A DNA stretch of 64,000 nt from Nitrospira japonica (GTDB lineage Bacteria > Nitrospirota > Nitrospiria > Nitrospirales > Nitrospiraceae), in assembly GCF_900169565.1 (NCBI RefSeq), contig NZ_LT828648.1, forward strand, positions 3,570,501-3,634,500, given 5' to 3'. The notes under the pieces were generated by a model, which did not search any database, was not told the origin of the DNA, and was given only the letters and a program-made list of their open reading frames with translations. Positions within the stretch are counted from its first letter, which is position 1; each line of letters begins with the position of its first letter. The translations under genes were made by a program, and so were the position numbers. This document shows, one piece after another, positions 1-8,582 of the stretch.

Positions 1-440
1 CGCCCCGCCTGCCCCCGCTTCTGCGCAAGAGCCGGATCTTGTTCGACCATGACGCGATCGGCGCCAAACTGATCGATCGGGCCAACCAGCGGTTCCGCCA
101 GGGACCGGCTCCCTCCAGCGTCAACGAACAAATTCGCCTGAAGGCGCAGTGCCTGCACTGGCTCGGCAAAGCCCAGGATCTGGCGGACAAGCCCGCCACG
201 GCCAATTATCTGATGATGATGTTCTTCGACGAATACTCGAATGCGTTCTTTCGTCTGAAGGGCCTGTGGTTGACTCCCCCGGCCGATCTGCTGCGCTTCA
301 TCTCGTCCCGCGATCAATCCCTGGGTGAATTGGTCGGCAAGTTTCTTACCGCGGGCACCCTTCCGGAGCGACTGAATATCGGGCGTGACTTGGCGGATCT
401 GCTGTTCCGGGAGGTGCCGAACCCCGCCAGAATCGACTGA
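1..440 (+). CDS. C-terminal part of an unidentified protein (5' end outside window)
   Basis: The reading frame is open from the first bases of the window (frame starting at base 3) to a TGA at 438-440, so the gene begins upstream. About 145 residues are visible. They are largely helical in character, with a short N-terminal stretch reading RILFDHDAIGAKLIDRA followed by a Gln/Leu-rich helical region and a hydrophobic MMMFFDEY segment. The opening stretch is reminiscent of the tail of nucleotidyltransferase-type proteins, where a 'vlyD..g' strand precedes helices, but this is a weak resemblance and no catalytic motif lies inside the window. It ends 82 bases before gnd on the same strand. Confidence 0.6.
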   Translation, partial: PRLPPLLRKSRILFDHDAIGAKLIDRANQRFRQGPAPSSVNEQIRLKAQCLHWLGKAQDLADKPATANYLMMMFFDEYSNAFFRLKGLWLTPPADLLRFISSRDQSLGELVGKFLTAGTLPERLNIGRDLADLLFREVPNPARID

Positions 441-522
441 CGGCGCGACACCGTCCCGCCGCACGGCACGCACGGCGTCGGCTCATCGACGGCCGATCCC
501 GCGAACGAACAACGAGAAGATC

Positions 523-1416
523 ATGGAGCTGGGATTCATCGGGCTCGGGAAGATGGGCATGAACATGGTGACCCGTCTGCGCCGCGATCAACACCGCGTG
601 GTGGTCTACGATCGTTCGGCCGACCTGGTCAGCCAGGCCACGACGCACGGCTGCATCCCCGCCTCCTCGCTCGCCGACCTCACCGCACAATTGAATGCGC
701 CGAGAGCCGTCTGGTGCATGGTGCCGGCCGGAGCGCCGACCGAAGAGACGATTCGGGCGCTCGGAACCCTGCTGAAATCCGGCGACACGATCATTGACGG
801 AGGCAACACGAACTTCCATGACGACGTCCGCCGGGCCGACGAGCTCAAGGGCAAAGGCATCGCCTACCTCGACGCGGGAACCAGCGGCGGCGTCTGGGGC
901 CTCGAGGCGGGATATTGCCTGATGGTGGGAGGAGACAAGGCGGCGGTGGAGCGCCTCGCGCCCGTCTTCACGACCCTGACTCCCGAAAACGGATGGGCTC
1001 ACATGGGCGCCGTGGGATCCGGACATTACGTCAAGATGGTGCATAACGGTATCGAGTACAGCATGATGCAGGGATATGCCGAGGGGTTCGAATTGATGTC
1101 GAAGAGCGACTATCGCCTCGATTTGCCCCGCATCGCCGACTTGTGGATGCAAGGGAGCGTCGTCCGGTCCTGGTTGTTGGAATTGGCCGCCGGCGCCCTC
1201 AAGGAAAATCCCAAGCTGGATCATCTCAAGGGCTTCGTGCAGGACTCGGGGGAAGGGCGCTGGATGATCGCGGATGCCATCGAAAAGGGAGTGCCGGTTC
1301 CGACGCTGGCCTCCGCCCTCTTCACCCGGTTCCGCTCCCGTCAGGACGATTCATTCGCGGAAAAGATGCTGGCGGCTCTGCGCAACGCATTCGGCGGACA
1401 CGCGGTCAAACGGTAA
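523..1416 (+). CDS. gnd: 6-phosphogluconate dehydrogenase, decarboxylating, short form
   Basis: The 297-residue product oxidatively decarboxylates 6-phosphogluconate to ribulose 5-phosphate in the cytosolic pentose phosphate pathway. Visible motifs are the N-terminal dinucleotide-binding GFIGLGKMGMNM, the substrate-binding DGGNTNFHDD segment (about residue 90), the catalytic-region signature DAGTSGGVWGLEAGYCLMVGG (about 115-135), and GSGHYVKMVHNGIEY with the catalytic Lys. The length matches the ~300-residue short subfamily, not the ~470-residue E. coli type; short forms are often NAD-preferring, but cofactor cannot be decided here. The ATG at 523 is chosen because the glycine-rich motif starts five residues later; the longer open frame back to 385 overlaps the preceding gene and is not protein-like. 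zwf follows after 12 bases, so the two are very likely co-transcribed. Confidence 0.93.
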   Translation: MELGFIGLGKMGMNMVTRLRRDQHRVVVYDRSADLVSQATTHGCIPASSLADLTAQLNAPRAVWCMVPAGAPTEETIRALGTLLKSGDTIIDGGNTNFHDDVRRADELKGKGIAYLDAGTSGGVWGLEAGYCLMVGGDKAAVERLAPVFTTLTPENGWAHMGAVGSGHYVKMVHNGIEYSMMQGYAEGFELMSKSDYRLDLPRIADLWMQGSVVRSWLLELAAGALKENPKLDHLKGFVQDSGEGRWMIADAIEKGVPVPTLASALFTRFRSRQDDSFAEKMLAALRNAFGGHAVKR

Positions 1417-1428
1417 CCGGTCTTTGCC

Positions 1429-2973
1429 ATGTCTCCTGTCGTCAAGAAACTCGACGCCAAGCCGGCTCCGGAAAGCCCGTCGCCTACCGAACCCTGTACG
1501 CTGGTGATCTTCGGCGGATCGGGAGACCTGGCCCGGCGCCGACTGATTCCGGCTCTGTATAATTTGCTCCTGGACGGACTGCTCCCCGAGAAGTTTGCGG
1601 TGCTGGGGCTCGGACGCCGGAGGATGTCGGATGAGGAATACCGATCGTCGCTGCGGGAAGGCGTCGAGAAATTTTCACGCCAGGCGCTCGACGAAGCGAA
1701 GTGGGCATCCTTCGCCGAACATCTCTTCTACCTGGCCGGAGAGAACGACGCTCCCGACACCTTCACCGCGTTGAGACGGCGCGCCGAAGAACTGGAGCGG
1801 ACCTTCGACCTGCCGGGCAACCGTATTTTCTATCTGAGCATTCCACCCAGCTCGTTCACGGCCGTCTGCGAAGGGCTCGCCCAGGCCGGACTCGCCACTC
1901 CTCTGTCCAAGGCCCCGCCCTACTCGCGCATTATCGTGGAGAAGCCGGTGGGCCGGGACCTGAACTCGGCCAAAGAGATCAATGCCGTGACCGGCCGCGT
2001 GTTCGACGAATCCCAAATCTTCCGAATCGACCACTATCTCGGCAAAGAGACCGTACAGAATCTCATGGTCGTCCGGTTCGCCAACAGCATCTTCGAGCCG
2101 GTGTGGAACCACAAATATATCGACCACGTACAGATCACGGTCAGCGAGGCGGAGGGAGTCGGTACCCGCGCCTCCTATTATGAAGAAGCCGGGGCCCTGC
2201 GCGACATGGTGCAGAACCACATTCTGCAGCTCCTCTGCCTGGTCGCGATGGAGCCGCCCTACTCGCTCGATCCGGACGTCGTCCGCAACGCCAAGATGGA
2301 AGTGCTCCGATGTCTGCGCCCCATCGTCGGCGACGATCTCAAGCGCTGCACGGTCCGCGCGCAGTATGCGGCGGGCACGATTCAGGGCCGGGCGGTTCCA
2401 GACTATCGCCGCGAGAAGGGGGTGAACCCGAACAGTACGACGGAAACCTACGTCGCGCTCAAATGTTTCGTCGAAAACTGGCGTTGGTCGGGCGTGCCGT
2501 TCTATCTGCGGACCGGCAAGGCGCTGCCGTCGAGGGCCAGCGAGGTCGCCGTCCAATTCAAGGAAATCCCGCGGATCTTGTTCAACGCCGACGTGCAGCA
2601 ACCGCAGCCGCCGAACGTATTGACGCTCCGGATCCAGCCCGAAGAAGGCTTGTCGCTCCGGATCGTGTCGCGGGTGCCCGGCACGAGAGAGCAGACCGTG
2701 CCGGTGGAAATGGAATTTCGCTACGGTGAAGTGTTTGGACAGGCGTCGCCGGAAGCCTACGAACGATTGCTGCTCGACGTCATGACGGGGGATGCATCGC
2801 GATTCATGCGGCGCGATGCCGTCGAAGCCTCGTGGGCTTGGATTACCACGATCTTGGAAGGTTGGCAGCAGCAAGGCTCCCGCCGGCTGCCGGAATACCG
2901 GCCCGGGACCTGGGGCCCGGCGGAAGCGGACCGACTGATCGAGGAAGACGGAAGGCTCTGGCGCACGCTCTGA
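1429..2973 (+). CDS. zwf: Glucose-6-phosphate 1-dehydrogenase
   Basis: The 514-residue enzyme makes 6-phosphogluconolactone from glucose 6-phosphate and yields NAD(P)H, the first step of the oxidative pentose phosphate pathway. The N-terminal nucleotide-binding motif FGGSGDLARRRLIPAL is at about residue 28. The catalytic signature RIDHYLGKETVQN is at about 200, with the proton-abstracting His following the Arg-Ile-Asp. The conserved DMVQNHILQLL and FYLRTGKALP segments follow, and the C-terminal dimerisation domain is complete. Length is typical for the family. It lies 12 bases after gnd, so the two oxidative steps form one operon. Its stop codon lies within a hairpin shared with the convergent thioredoxin gene. 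Confidence 0.96.
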   Translation: MSPVVKKLDAKPAPESPSPTEPCTLVIFGGSGDLARRRLIPALYNLLLDGLLPEKFAVLGLGRRRMSDEEYRSSLREGVEKFSRQALDEAKWASFAEHLFYLAGENDAPDTFTALRRRAEELERTFDLPGNRIFYLSIPPSSFTAVCEGLAQAGLATPLSKAPPYSRIIVEKPVGRDLNSAKEINAVTGRVFDESQIFRIDHYLGKETVQNLMVVRFANSIFEPVWNHKYIDHVQITVSEAEGVGTRASYYEEAGALRDMVQNHILQLLCLVAMEPPYSLDPDVVRNAKMEVLRCLRPIVGDDLKRCTVRAQYAAGTIQGRAVPDYRREKGVNPNSTTETYVALKCFVENWRWSGVPFYLRTGKALPSRASEVAVQFKEIPRILFNADVQQPQPPNVLTLRIQPEEGLSLRIVSRVPGTREQTVPVEMEFRYGEVFGQASPEAYERLLLDVMTGDASRFMRRDAVEASWAWITTILEGWQQQGSRRLPEYRPGTWGPAEADRLIEEDGRLWRTL

Positions 2974-2992
2974 CGAGGCAGGTTCCTGTCAG
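2970..2992. terminator. Hairpin overlapping the convergent stop codons of zwf and the thioredoxin gene
   Basis: Left arm 2970-2978 (CTGACGAGG) pairs with right arm 2985-2992 (CCTGTCAG) with a one-base bulge and a six-base loop. The hairpin contains the TGA of zwf (2971-2973) and the complement of the thioredoxin stop (2989-2991). No U-run follows on either strand, so it would be at most a weak or Rho-assisted bidirectional terminator. Confidence 0.3.
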
Positions 2993-3336
2993 GAGTCCAA
3001 ATCCCCCGCTCCATGCGCATCGAGGAGCGTGGTCAACTGCGCGAGTAAGGCCTCCCTGGTGCCGATCCCGCCGATGAACCGATCAAATCGGCCCCTTCGA
3101 TAGAGTGCCAGCACGGGAAGCGACGAGATCTCCAGCTCGGCTGGGATCTGATGGTTCTCCTCCACATTCATCTTAACGACGAGCAGCTTGCCCGCCGTTT
3201 CCTCCTGCACTCCGACGAGCTGGCGCAGCAAGGCACGACAGCTTCCGCAACCGGGCTTCCAGAATTCCACCAATACGGGCACAGTCGCTTCTTCCACCAG
3301 GCGATCGAACGTTCGATCCGTGACATCGGTGATCAT
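2989..3336 (-). CDS. Thioredoxin-like protein with CGSC active site
   Basis: This 115-residue protein has a complete thioredoxin fold: PVLVEFWKPGCGSC with redox cysteines at residues 30 and 33, and the cis-Pro loop SSLPVLALYRRG near residue 77. It would act as a cytosolic thiol-disulfide reductant, since no signal peptide is present. The active site is CGSC, not the canonical CGPC; replacing the Pro generally raises the redox potential, so it may have a more specialised partner than thioredoxin 1. Its start overlaps the end of the SGNH hydrolase gene by four bases, indicating translational coupling. It is convergent with zwf. The family assignment is secure; the substrate is unknown. Confidence 0.9.
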   Translation of the reverse strand: MITDVTDRTFDRLVEEATVPVLVEFWKPGCGSCRALLRQLVGVQEETAGKLLVVKMNVEENHQIPAELEISSLPVLALYRRGRFDRFIGGIGTREALLAQLTTLLDAHGAGDLDS

Positions 3337-3974
3337 GTGCCGCGCCCCGGAGCATCGGGACAGACCCGCTGGAATACCCGGTCGAACAGCAACTCGGCGA
3401 ACCGCCGATATCCCGCCGTCGTCAGATGCAGCCCGTCGTTCGAATAGGACGCCGCAAGCCGCCCCGTGTCGGGCTCGGCCGTCTCAGTAAACAGATCGAC
3501 GGCGATGAGCTGTTTGGAGTGGGCATACGCCAGGATCAGCTCGTTCAACTGCCGGCGCCGCTGCAGATGATCTTCGATCCAGGCTGCCGCGTCCGGCGCA
3601 CCTCCGGCGTCCTCGATCCGAACGGACGGCACCGTGACCGGCACCGGAATGATCTGTTCGGCGCGCGACAGTTCGTACATGGTGAGCAGATTCCGCATGA
3701 TGTCCGACGGCTTGGCGTTCCATCCGAGATCGTTGGTGCCGCCAAGGATCACCACGTAGCCCGGCCGGTGTGCCAGCACGTCCTGCCGGAATCGCATCGC
3801 CATTTCACTGGTCAGCTCTCCGCAGTTGCCGCTCACGCGAACCTGACTCGACGCACCCAGCCATCCCTGCAGAAACTCTCCGTACGGCGTGTCCCGTCCG
3901 GTCGGATGGGTGCGGGTGGGCGATTGAAATCCAGCCGTCAAACTGTCCCCGAAGCAGATGATGAGCTGCGCCAT
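3333..3974 (-). CDS. SGNH/GDSL-family hydrolase
   Basis: The 213-residue product has all four blocks of the SGNH esterase fold. Block I is FGDSLTAGF with the nucleophilic Ser at residue 11, the oxyanion Gly is in the SGNCGELT segment, block III is LGGTNDLGW, and block V is SNDGLHLTTAGY with the catalytic Asp and His near residue 185. Members cleave ester bonds of lipids, acylated sugars or thioesters; the nearest style is the TesA/arylesterase group, but no signal peptide is visible, so a cytosolic enzyme is expected. The stop overlaps the start of the thioredoxin-like gene, making a two-gene unit on the minus strand. Confidence 0.88.
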   Translation of the reverse strand: MAQLIICFGDSLTAGFQSPTRTHPTGRDTPYGEFLQGWLGASSQVRVSGNCGELTSEMAMRFRQDVLAHRPGYVVILGGTNDLGWNAKPSDIMRNLLTMYELSRAEQIIPVPVTVPSVRIEDAGGAPDAAAWIEDHLQRRRQLNELILAYAHSKQLIAVDLFTETAEPDTGRLAASYSNDGLHLTTAGYRRFAELLFDRVFQRVCPDAPGRGT

Positions 3975-4105
3975 GCCGACCTCCGACGGCGGAGTCTACC
4001 GTTCCGCTGAAAAGGCCGCAACCATTCGCATGCCGTGGTGAAATTTCAGGAAAAGAATGGTGATTTTCTTGACGAAATCAGGGATGACGGATAGGTGTAC
4101 AAGAT

Positions 4106-5902
4106 ATGTCCGATCTCCAACGAGCCCAGGAAATAATGGCGGCGGCCATGGCCACCAAGGCCGCCGACGACCCGGAGATCGGCTCCCTCAAACGTGTTCT
4201 CAAACTCCTGGACAAGACCGCCAAATCGAACCGGACCTACGGGTCGAACAATCCCGTCGCCCAGAAGTTTTCCCAGCAATTATTCGAGGAGATTTCCACT
4301 CACCTCTCCAACTACACCAAACTGACCGTTCTCGTCCAACGATCGGCATTAGTGTGCCGTGACCAAATCGTCTACCAGCCAGAATCCGACGGCGGCAGCG
4401 AGAGCATTGCCTTCAAGCTGTACTCGGACGGCGTTCGGGAAGTCGCGCTGTCGCAAGGCATGACCCAGGAAGAGTTGAGCTATTTTCTCGACTCGCTCTG
4501 GGGAAACAACGAACCAGGAGCGGAAGACGATGATATCGTCACACGCCTATGGTCCAAGAATCTCTCCACCGTCACGCTGGTGACGGCCGAGGAGGTGGCC
4601 AAGGCCTCGGGCGGCCATGAAGGCTTTCTCGTCCTGGACGCCGGCATGTCGTCCGAATCCACCTTGCGAGAACTGCTGGATCGGGAGCGAGCCAGAACCA
4701 AGTCTCGGGAATCTAGCACGGCAGCCGGCGCTGCCTCGGCCGGCGCCGAAGGCAGCAGACGACTCTTTAAGTCGAACCTCATCGGTTACGAGGTGACCGA
4801 CGAGGAGATCGCGACGTTGGCCAAGGAAATCGACGCGGAAACAAAGCGGGACGCCACGCTCTACGTGCTGGACATGGCGACCGCCATCCTGGCGTCGGAA
4901 AAATCCTCCGTGCTGCTGACGAAACTCCTCGGGCTGTGGGGCAGCGTCGTGGATTCTTTGCTGGCGCAGGGACGGTGGACCATCCTGGAAAACGTTTTGG
5001 GCGTGCTTCACGACACGGGAGCGGTCCGTCCGGACCTCAGCGACGAGCACAAGGCGCAACTGACCGCCCTCTTCAACGGTCTGGGACAGCCGGAACGGTT
5101 GAAGGCGATTGAATCCTATTTGAACAGGACGGCCGGAGCGGATACCGAAGGGCTGTCGACGATCCTGCTCATGATGAAGCCCGATGCAATCCAGGGTATC
5201 TGCGGGCTGATGGCGGTGCTGGAGTCACCGGCCCATCAGGCCATCGTCGCCGACACCTTGCTGACGCTTGCCAAAGACCATCCGGAATCCCTGCTGCGGG
5301 GGCTGTCAGACCGCCGGCCTATCTATGTGCGGAACCTGATCGCCATCCTCGTCAAGCTGAACAATCCGCGCTTCCTCGAATCCATCGAGAAGCTGGTCCG
5401 ATACCCGGACGCGCAAGTACGCAAGGAGGTCATCAGGGCCATGAGCGTATTCCGACCGAACGGCAACGGCGCCAAACTGGTGACCTTCGCCACGGATGCC
5501 GACGAAAGTGTCCGTGTAGCCGCCTTCAAGCTGCTCATGTCGGGGCAATATACGGCCCCATTCTCGCTCTGGTCTCCCATCGTCTCCTCCGAGGAATTCA
5601 TGGAGCGTTCGTTGAGCGAACGCCGGCTCATCTACCACGCGGTCCGCGCCACCTGCGGCGACGAAGCGATTCCTCATTGGTCGCAGCTCTTTACGGAATG
5701 GCATTTTGCGAACCGGAAGAAAAAGGAAGAGTTGGCGCTCCTGGCCGCGGAGGCCATGGGCAAACTCGGAACCCCGGCCGCCGTCGCCGCCTTGGAGCTC
5801 GGGCAGAAGAAAGGGGCCGCCGGCGTACGGCAGGCCTGCGCCATGGCGCTGACCCACATCAACAAACACCGGGGCAAACCGCCGATAGCGGCCGCCTCGT
5901 GA
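4106..5902 (+). CDS. HEAT-repeat protein (partner of the downstream HD-GYP protein)
   Basis: The 598-residue protein has no signal peptide. Its N-terminal ~170 residues form a helical domain (SNRTYGSNNPVAQKFSQQL, then ESIAFKLYSDGVREVALSQGMTQEEL) that closely parallels the N-terminal region of the next gene's product, where similar phrases occur (SRIHGRTNSALDKPVEAML; FTFTASVSSKDLREFAHLF). The C-terminal half is built of alpha-helical HEAT-like repeats (for example IAILVKLNNPRFLESIEKLVRYPDAQVRKEVIRAM and later LGTPAAVAALELG), a scaffold for protein binding. The stop is 13 bases before the HD-GYP gene, so both are probably one operon. A scaffold or sensor role in cyclic-di-GMP control is inferred. 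A sigma70-like box (TTGACG at 4069) has a poor -10 and is not claimed. Confidence 0.8.
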   Translation: MSDLQRAQEIMAAAMATKAADDPEIGSLKRVLKLLDKTAKSNRTYGSNNPVAQKFSQQLFEEISTHLSNYTKLTVLVQRSALVCRDQIVYQPESDGGSESIAFKLYSDGVREVALSQGMTQEELSYFLDSLWGNNEPGAEDDDIVTRLWSKNLSTVTLVTAEEVAKASGGHEGFLVLDAGMSSESTLRELLDRERARTKSRESSTAAGAASAGAEGSRRLFKSNLIGYEVTDEEIATLAKEIDAETKRDATLYVLDMATAILASEKSSVLLTKLLGLWGSVVDSLLAQGRWTILENVLGVLHDTGAVRPDLSDEHKAQLTALFNGLGQPERLKAIESYLNRTAGADTEGLSTILLMMKPDAIQGICGLMAVLESPAHQAIVADTLLTLAKDHPESLLRGLSDRRPIYVRNLIAILVKLNNPRFLESIEKLVRYPDAQVRKEVIRAMSVFRPNGNGAKLVTFATDADESVRVAAFKLLMSGQYTAPFSLWSPIVSSEEFMERSLSERRLIYHAVRATCGDEAIPHWSQLFTEWHFANRKKKEELALLAAEAMGKLGTPAAVAALELGQKKGAAGVRQACAMALTHINKHRGKPPIAAAS

Positions 5903-5915
5903 GGAGCATCCCGTC

Positions 5916-7478
5916 GTGAGCGATCCCAAACCCGCCGAGACCCAAGCCTCCGGCGATCAACTCCAGCCGTTTTTGACTCACGAGAAATCCCTCTCGCACA
6001 AGATCGCCCAGGGGTCGGAGGCCGGGGATATTCTCGACCAGCAGATGGTGATGCTGGGATTCCAGCTCATCACCCAGCTGAATACGCTGATCAAGACCTC
6101 CCGCATTCATGGCCGTACGAACTCGGCGCTGGACAAGCCGGTCGAGGCGATGCTGACGATCGTCCACACGCTGACGCACGATCAACCGGTGACGCTCCGG
6201 CTCCAAAACGATTTTCTGTTTCTGGGCGACAGCCACCTCAAAGTCAACGCCCAACAGATGACCGTAGTCTCCAGCGTCATCGACGCGATGAACAAGTGGA
6301 AGATCGGCGGCTTTACGTTCACCGCCTCGGTCTCCTCCAAGGATCTCAGAGAATTCGCCCATCTGTTCGTCACGCTCGACCCAATGGCCAAGACGGTCGA
6401 GGACTTTCGGCAGGAACTCAAGCAGCTCGGCATCGGGAGCGTCGAGATCGAAGACCCCCGTGAGCTCGTCCTGAAAGAAGACGCCGGTACGACCGGGGCC
6501 CCTCCCTCGCAAGCCGAACAGAAGGAGCAGCACAAAGCCAACGCCAAATCGGCCTATGGGAAGGCGGCGGGCGCCCTCGGGCACCTGTCCCAATCCGCGC
6601 GCGACGGAGGGACGCTCAACTTCAAGCAGGCCAAACGGGCGATTCAGAACATCGTCGACCTGATGATGCACGACGAGTCCACCCTGCTCGGCCTCACCAA
6701 TCTGCGCTGCCACGACCAATATACGCACAATCACTCGGTCAACGTGGCGTTGCTTTCGATGGCGCTGGGCAACCGCGCCGGGTATCCGAAAGCCGAACTG
6801 GCCGACCTCGGCATGGCCGCCCTTTTCCACGACGTCGGAAAATGCGCCATTTCACTCGACGTGCTGAACAAACCGGGCGAGTTCAGCAAGGAAGAGTGGG
6901 ACATCATGCGGACGCATCCTACGGAAGGCGTGCTGACGCTCATCCAGCTACGCGGCCTCGGCAACGTCCCGGCCCGCATGGCCTCGGCCTCGTTCGAACA
7001 TCACATGAACTTCGACTTTTCCGGTTACCCGAAACTGGCGGTACCCTGGACGCAGAGTCTCTCCAGCCGCATCGTCACGATCGCCGACTGTTACGATGCG
7101 ATGACGTCCTCGCGGGTCTACCGCCGGGAGCCGATGTCGCCGGCGAACGTCTTGAAGTTCATGTTCAACAAGAGCGGACAATCCTTCGATCCGGTACTGC
7201 TGAAGCTGTTCGTCAATTGCGTGGGCATCATCCCGATCGGCAGCTTGGTCATGCTGGAGTCCGATGAATTGGCCGTGGTGATCAAGACGCCCGCGGACAA
7301 GGCCAATGCCGAGCGCCCGGTCGTGAAAATCATCGCCGATGTCCAAGGCAATCTCAAAGAGGACGGGGCGGACGTGGATCTGAGCCTCCAAGACGAAACC
7401 GGCGCCTACCCGAACAGCATCCTGCGTCTGGTCGACAACACGGAATATAAGTTCGATACCAGCCGGTATTTCGTCTAG
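5916..7478 (+). CDS. HD-GYP domain protein, probable cyclic-di-GMP phosphodiesterase
   Basis: This 520-residue protein starts at a GTG preceded by GAGGAG. The N-terminal ~190 residues resemble the matching domain of the HEAT-repeat neighbour. The HD-GYP domain spans about residues 230-430: HNHSVNVALLSMALG carries the first His, ALFHDVGKCAI holds the HD pair (near residue 305), EHHMNFDFSGYP is the GYP-loop equivalent, and VTIADCYDAMTSSRVYR is the conserved metal-binding Asp segment. The GYP triplet is present, so phosphodiesterase activity is plausible. No receiver or membrane domain is visible; input would come through the N-terminal domain or the HEAT partner. The C-terminal ~90 residues form a small beta-rich extension. 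Confidence 0.9.
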   Translation: MSDPKPAETQASGDQLQPFLTHEKSLSHKIAQGSEAGDILDQQMVMLGFQLITQLNTLIKTSRIHGRTNSALDKPVEAMLTIVHTLTHDQPVTLRLQNDFLFLGDSHLKVNAQQMTVVSSVIDAMNKWKIGGFTFTASVSSKDLREFAHLFVTLDPMAKTVEDFRQELKQLGIGSVEIEDPRELVLKEDAGTTGAPPSQAEQKEQHKANAKSAYGKAAGALGHLSQSARDGGTLNFKQAKRAIQNIVDLMMHDESTLLGLTNLRCHDQYTHNHSVNVALLSMALGNRAGYPKAELADLGMAALFHDVGKCAISLDVLNKPGEFSKEEWDIMRTHPTEGVLTLIQLRGLGNVPARMASASFEHHMNFDFSGYPKLAVPWTQSLSSRIVTIADCYDAMTSSRVYRREPMSPANVLKFMFNKSGQSFDPVLLKLFVNCVGIIPIGSLVMLESDELAVVIKTPADKANAERPVVKIIADVQGNLKEDGADVDLSLQDETGAYPNSILRLVDNTEYKFDTSRYFV

Positions 7479-7492
7479 CAAGATCCGCTCCC

Positions 7493-7521
7493 TTGACAGC
7501 GTGCTGCGCCCCCGCTATTCT
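7493..7521 (+). promoter_or_regulatory. Sigma70-type promoter of skp
   Basis: A perfect -35 box TTGACA (7493-7498) and a -10 box TATTCT (7516-7521) are separated by 17 bases. The skp start codon lies about 48 bases after the -10 box with AAGGAG at 7556-7561. The promoter sits just after the stop of the HD-GYP gene, so skp has its own transcription start. Confidence 0.75.
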
Positions 7522-7569
7522 CGCCAGTTGAGTTCGGCATCGGCTTCTCACCATCAAGGAGTTCCCTAT

Positions 7570-8130
7570 ATGTCTAGACCGACCACTCTGATGCGGCAGG
7601 CGGTGCTTCCGTTCTGCGCCGCAGCCCTGCTCTGTCTCTCTTCGGTCCCGGCGGGTGCGGCCGAAGCATTCAAGATGGGCGTCATCGATCCTCAGAGCGT
7701 ATTGGAAAAATCCAAGGCGGGCCGGCGCGCCCTCGACGGGCTTAAGGAATATGTCTCGACCCGTCAGAAGCTTCTGTCTCGCGATGAAGAGGAATTGCGA
7801 AATACCGAAAAGACGCTGAAAGAATCGGCCTCGAAGTTCAGCGAGGCGGAAAAGAAGGAAAAGGAAACGCAGTTTCGAAGCAAGATCCAGGACTATCAGA
7901 AGCGCGCGCAGGAGTTTAATCAGGAACTGCAGGGAAAGCAGAAGCAACTCGTCGATGAATACATGAAGAAGATCGCCGCCGCGACCCAGACGGTCGCGGA
8001 AAAGGGCGGCTTCTCCCTGGTCGTCGACAAGGGCAGCGAGCAGACCGTCAAGATCGTCATCTATAACAAGGACACGATCGACATCACCGAGCAGGTGATC
8101 AAAGAATTCGACCGGGTCAATCCCAAGTAG
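7570..8130 (+). CDS. Periplasmic chaperone of the Skp/OmpH family
   Basis: The 186-residue product begins with a signal peptide (basic MSRPTTLMRQ, hydrophobic LPFCAAALLCLSSV, cleavage near PAGAA). The mature protein opens with the family beta-strand FKMGVIDPQSVLEKSKAG. It continues as two long charged coiled-coil arms (about residues 55-130, rich in Lys/Glu/Gln) and closes with the second strand region GGFSLVVDKGS and VKIVIYNKDTIDITEQVI. In the family this trimeric 'jellyfish' holds unfolded outer-membrane proteins in the periplasm. The ATG at 7570 is chosen over an upstream in-frame GTG because it begins the signal peptide and has AAGGAG eight bases before it. The gene is preceded by a good promoter and followed by a convergent rhodanese gene. 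Confidence 0.9.
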   Translation: MSRPTTLMRQAVLPFCAAALLCLSSVPAGAAEAFKMGVIDPQSVLEKSKAGRRALDGLKEYVSTRQKLLSRDEEELRNTEKTLKESASKFSEAEKKEKETQFRSKIQDYQKRAQEFNQELQGKQKQLVDEYMKKIAAATQTVAEKGGFSLVVDKGSEQTVKIVIYNKDTIDITEQVIKEFDRVNPK

Positions 8131-8185
8131 CAACCGGCGGCGCCTGACGGGACCGCCGATTCGGAGACCCCGTTACGGCGCCACG

Positions 8186-8554
8186 CTACGACCCCATGGG
8201 GTAGCCGGCCTCCTTCCACGCCTTGATCCCCCCGTCCATCGACGTCACGTTCGAGTATCCCATCTGTACCAGCGCATCCGCGGCCAGTACCGATCGAAAC
8301 CCTCCGCCGCAATAAAGAATGATCGCGGCATTCTTGTCAGGCACGATCGTTTCGATGTCGCGCTCAATGATGCCTTTCCCGAGATGGCGGGCGCCCTTCG
8401 CATGGGTCTGTTGAAATTCGTTGTCCTCCCGCACGTCGATGAAGTGCGCGACCTCGCCGCGGTCCACACGGTTCTTGGCCTCGGCTACCGTGCATTCCTT
8501 CACCCGGCGGCGCGCGTTCTCCACCAGTCTTAGAAACGATTCGTTGTGTTTCAT
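8186..8554 (-). CDS. Rhodanese-like sulfurtransferase, single domain
   Basis: The 122-residue protein has one rhodanese domain: the CH2A-type motif HFIDVREDNEF near residue 40, and the active-site loop YCGGGFRS near residue 85 with the catalytic Cys, followed by a six-residue P-loop-like turn. The C-terminal signature MDGGIKAWKEAGYP completes the domain. Such proteins carry a persulfide sulfur for thiosulfate detoxification, tRNA thiolation or cofactor assembly; nothing nearby identifies the acceptor. The first ~30 residues form a basic helix not found in the shortest homologues. It is transcribed convergently to skp and is cytosolic by lack of a leader. Confidence 0.88.
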   Translation of the reverse strand: MKHNESFLRLVENARRRVKECTVAEAKNRVDRGEVAHFIDVREDNEFQQTHAKGARHLGKGIIERDIETIVPDKNAAIILYCGGGFRSVLAADALVQMGYSNVTSMDGGIKAWKEAGYPMGS

Positions 8555-8582
8555 GCCGGCTCCTTGTGATGCTGATGATGAC

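Noticed and set aside
1675..2874. Long minus-strand open frame opposite zwf
   Set aside because: It is the complement of a clear zwf gene and has low-complexity, Arg/Gly/His-rich composition. The same holds for 346-1224, 5859-6830, 9752-10579 (minus) and 8721-9689, 18453-19517 (plus).
4069..4097. Promoter for the HEAT-repeat gene
   Set aside because: TTGACG is good but the hexamer at the right spacing (TAGGTG) is poor, and the start codon would be only nine bases away.
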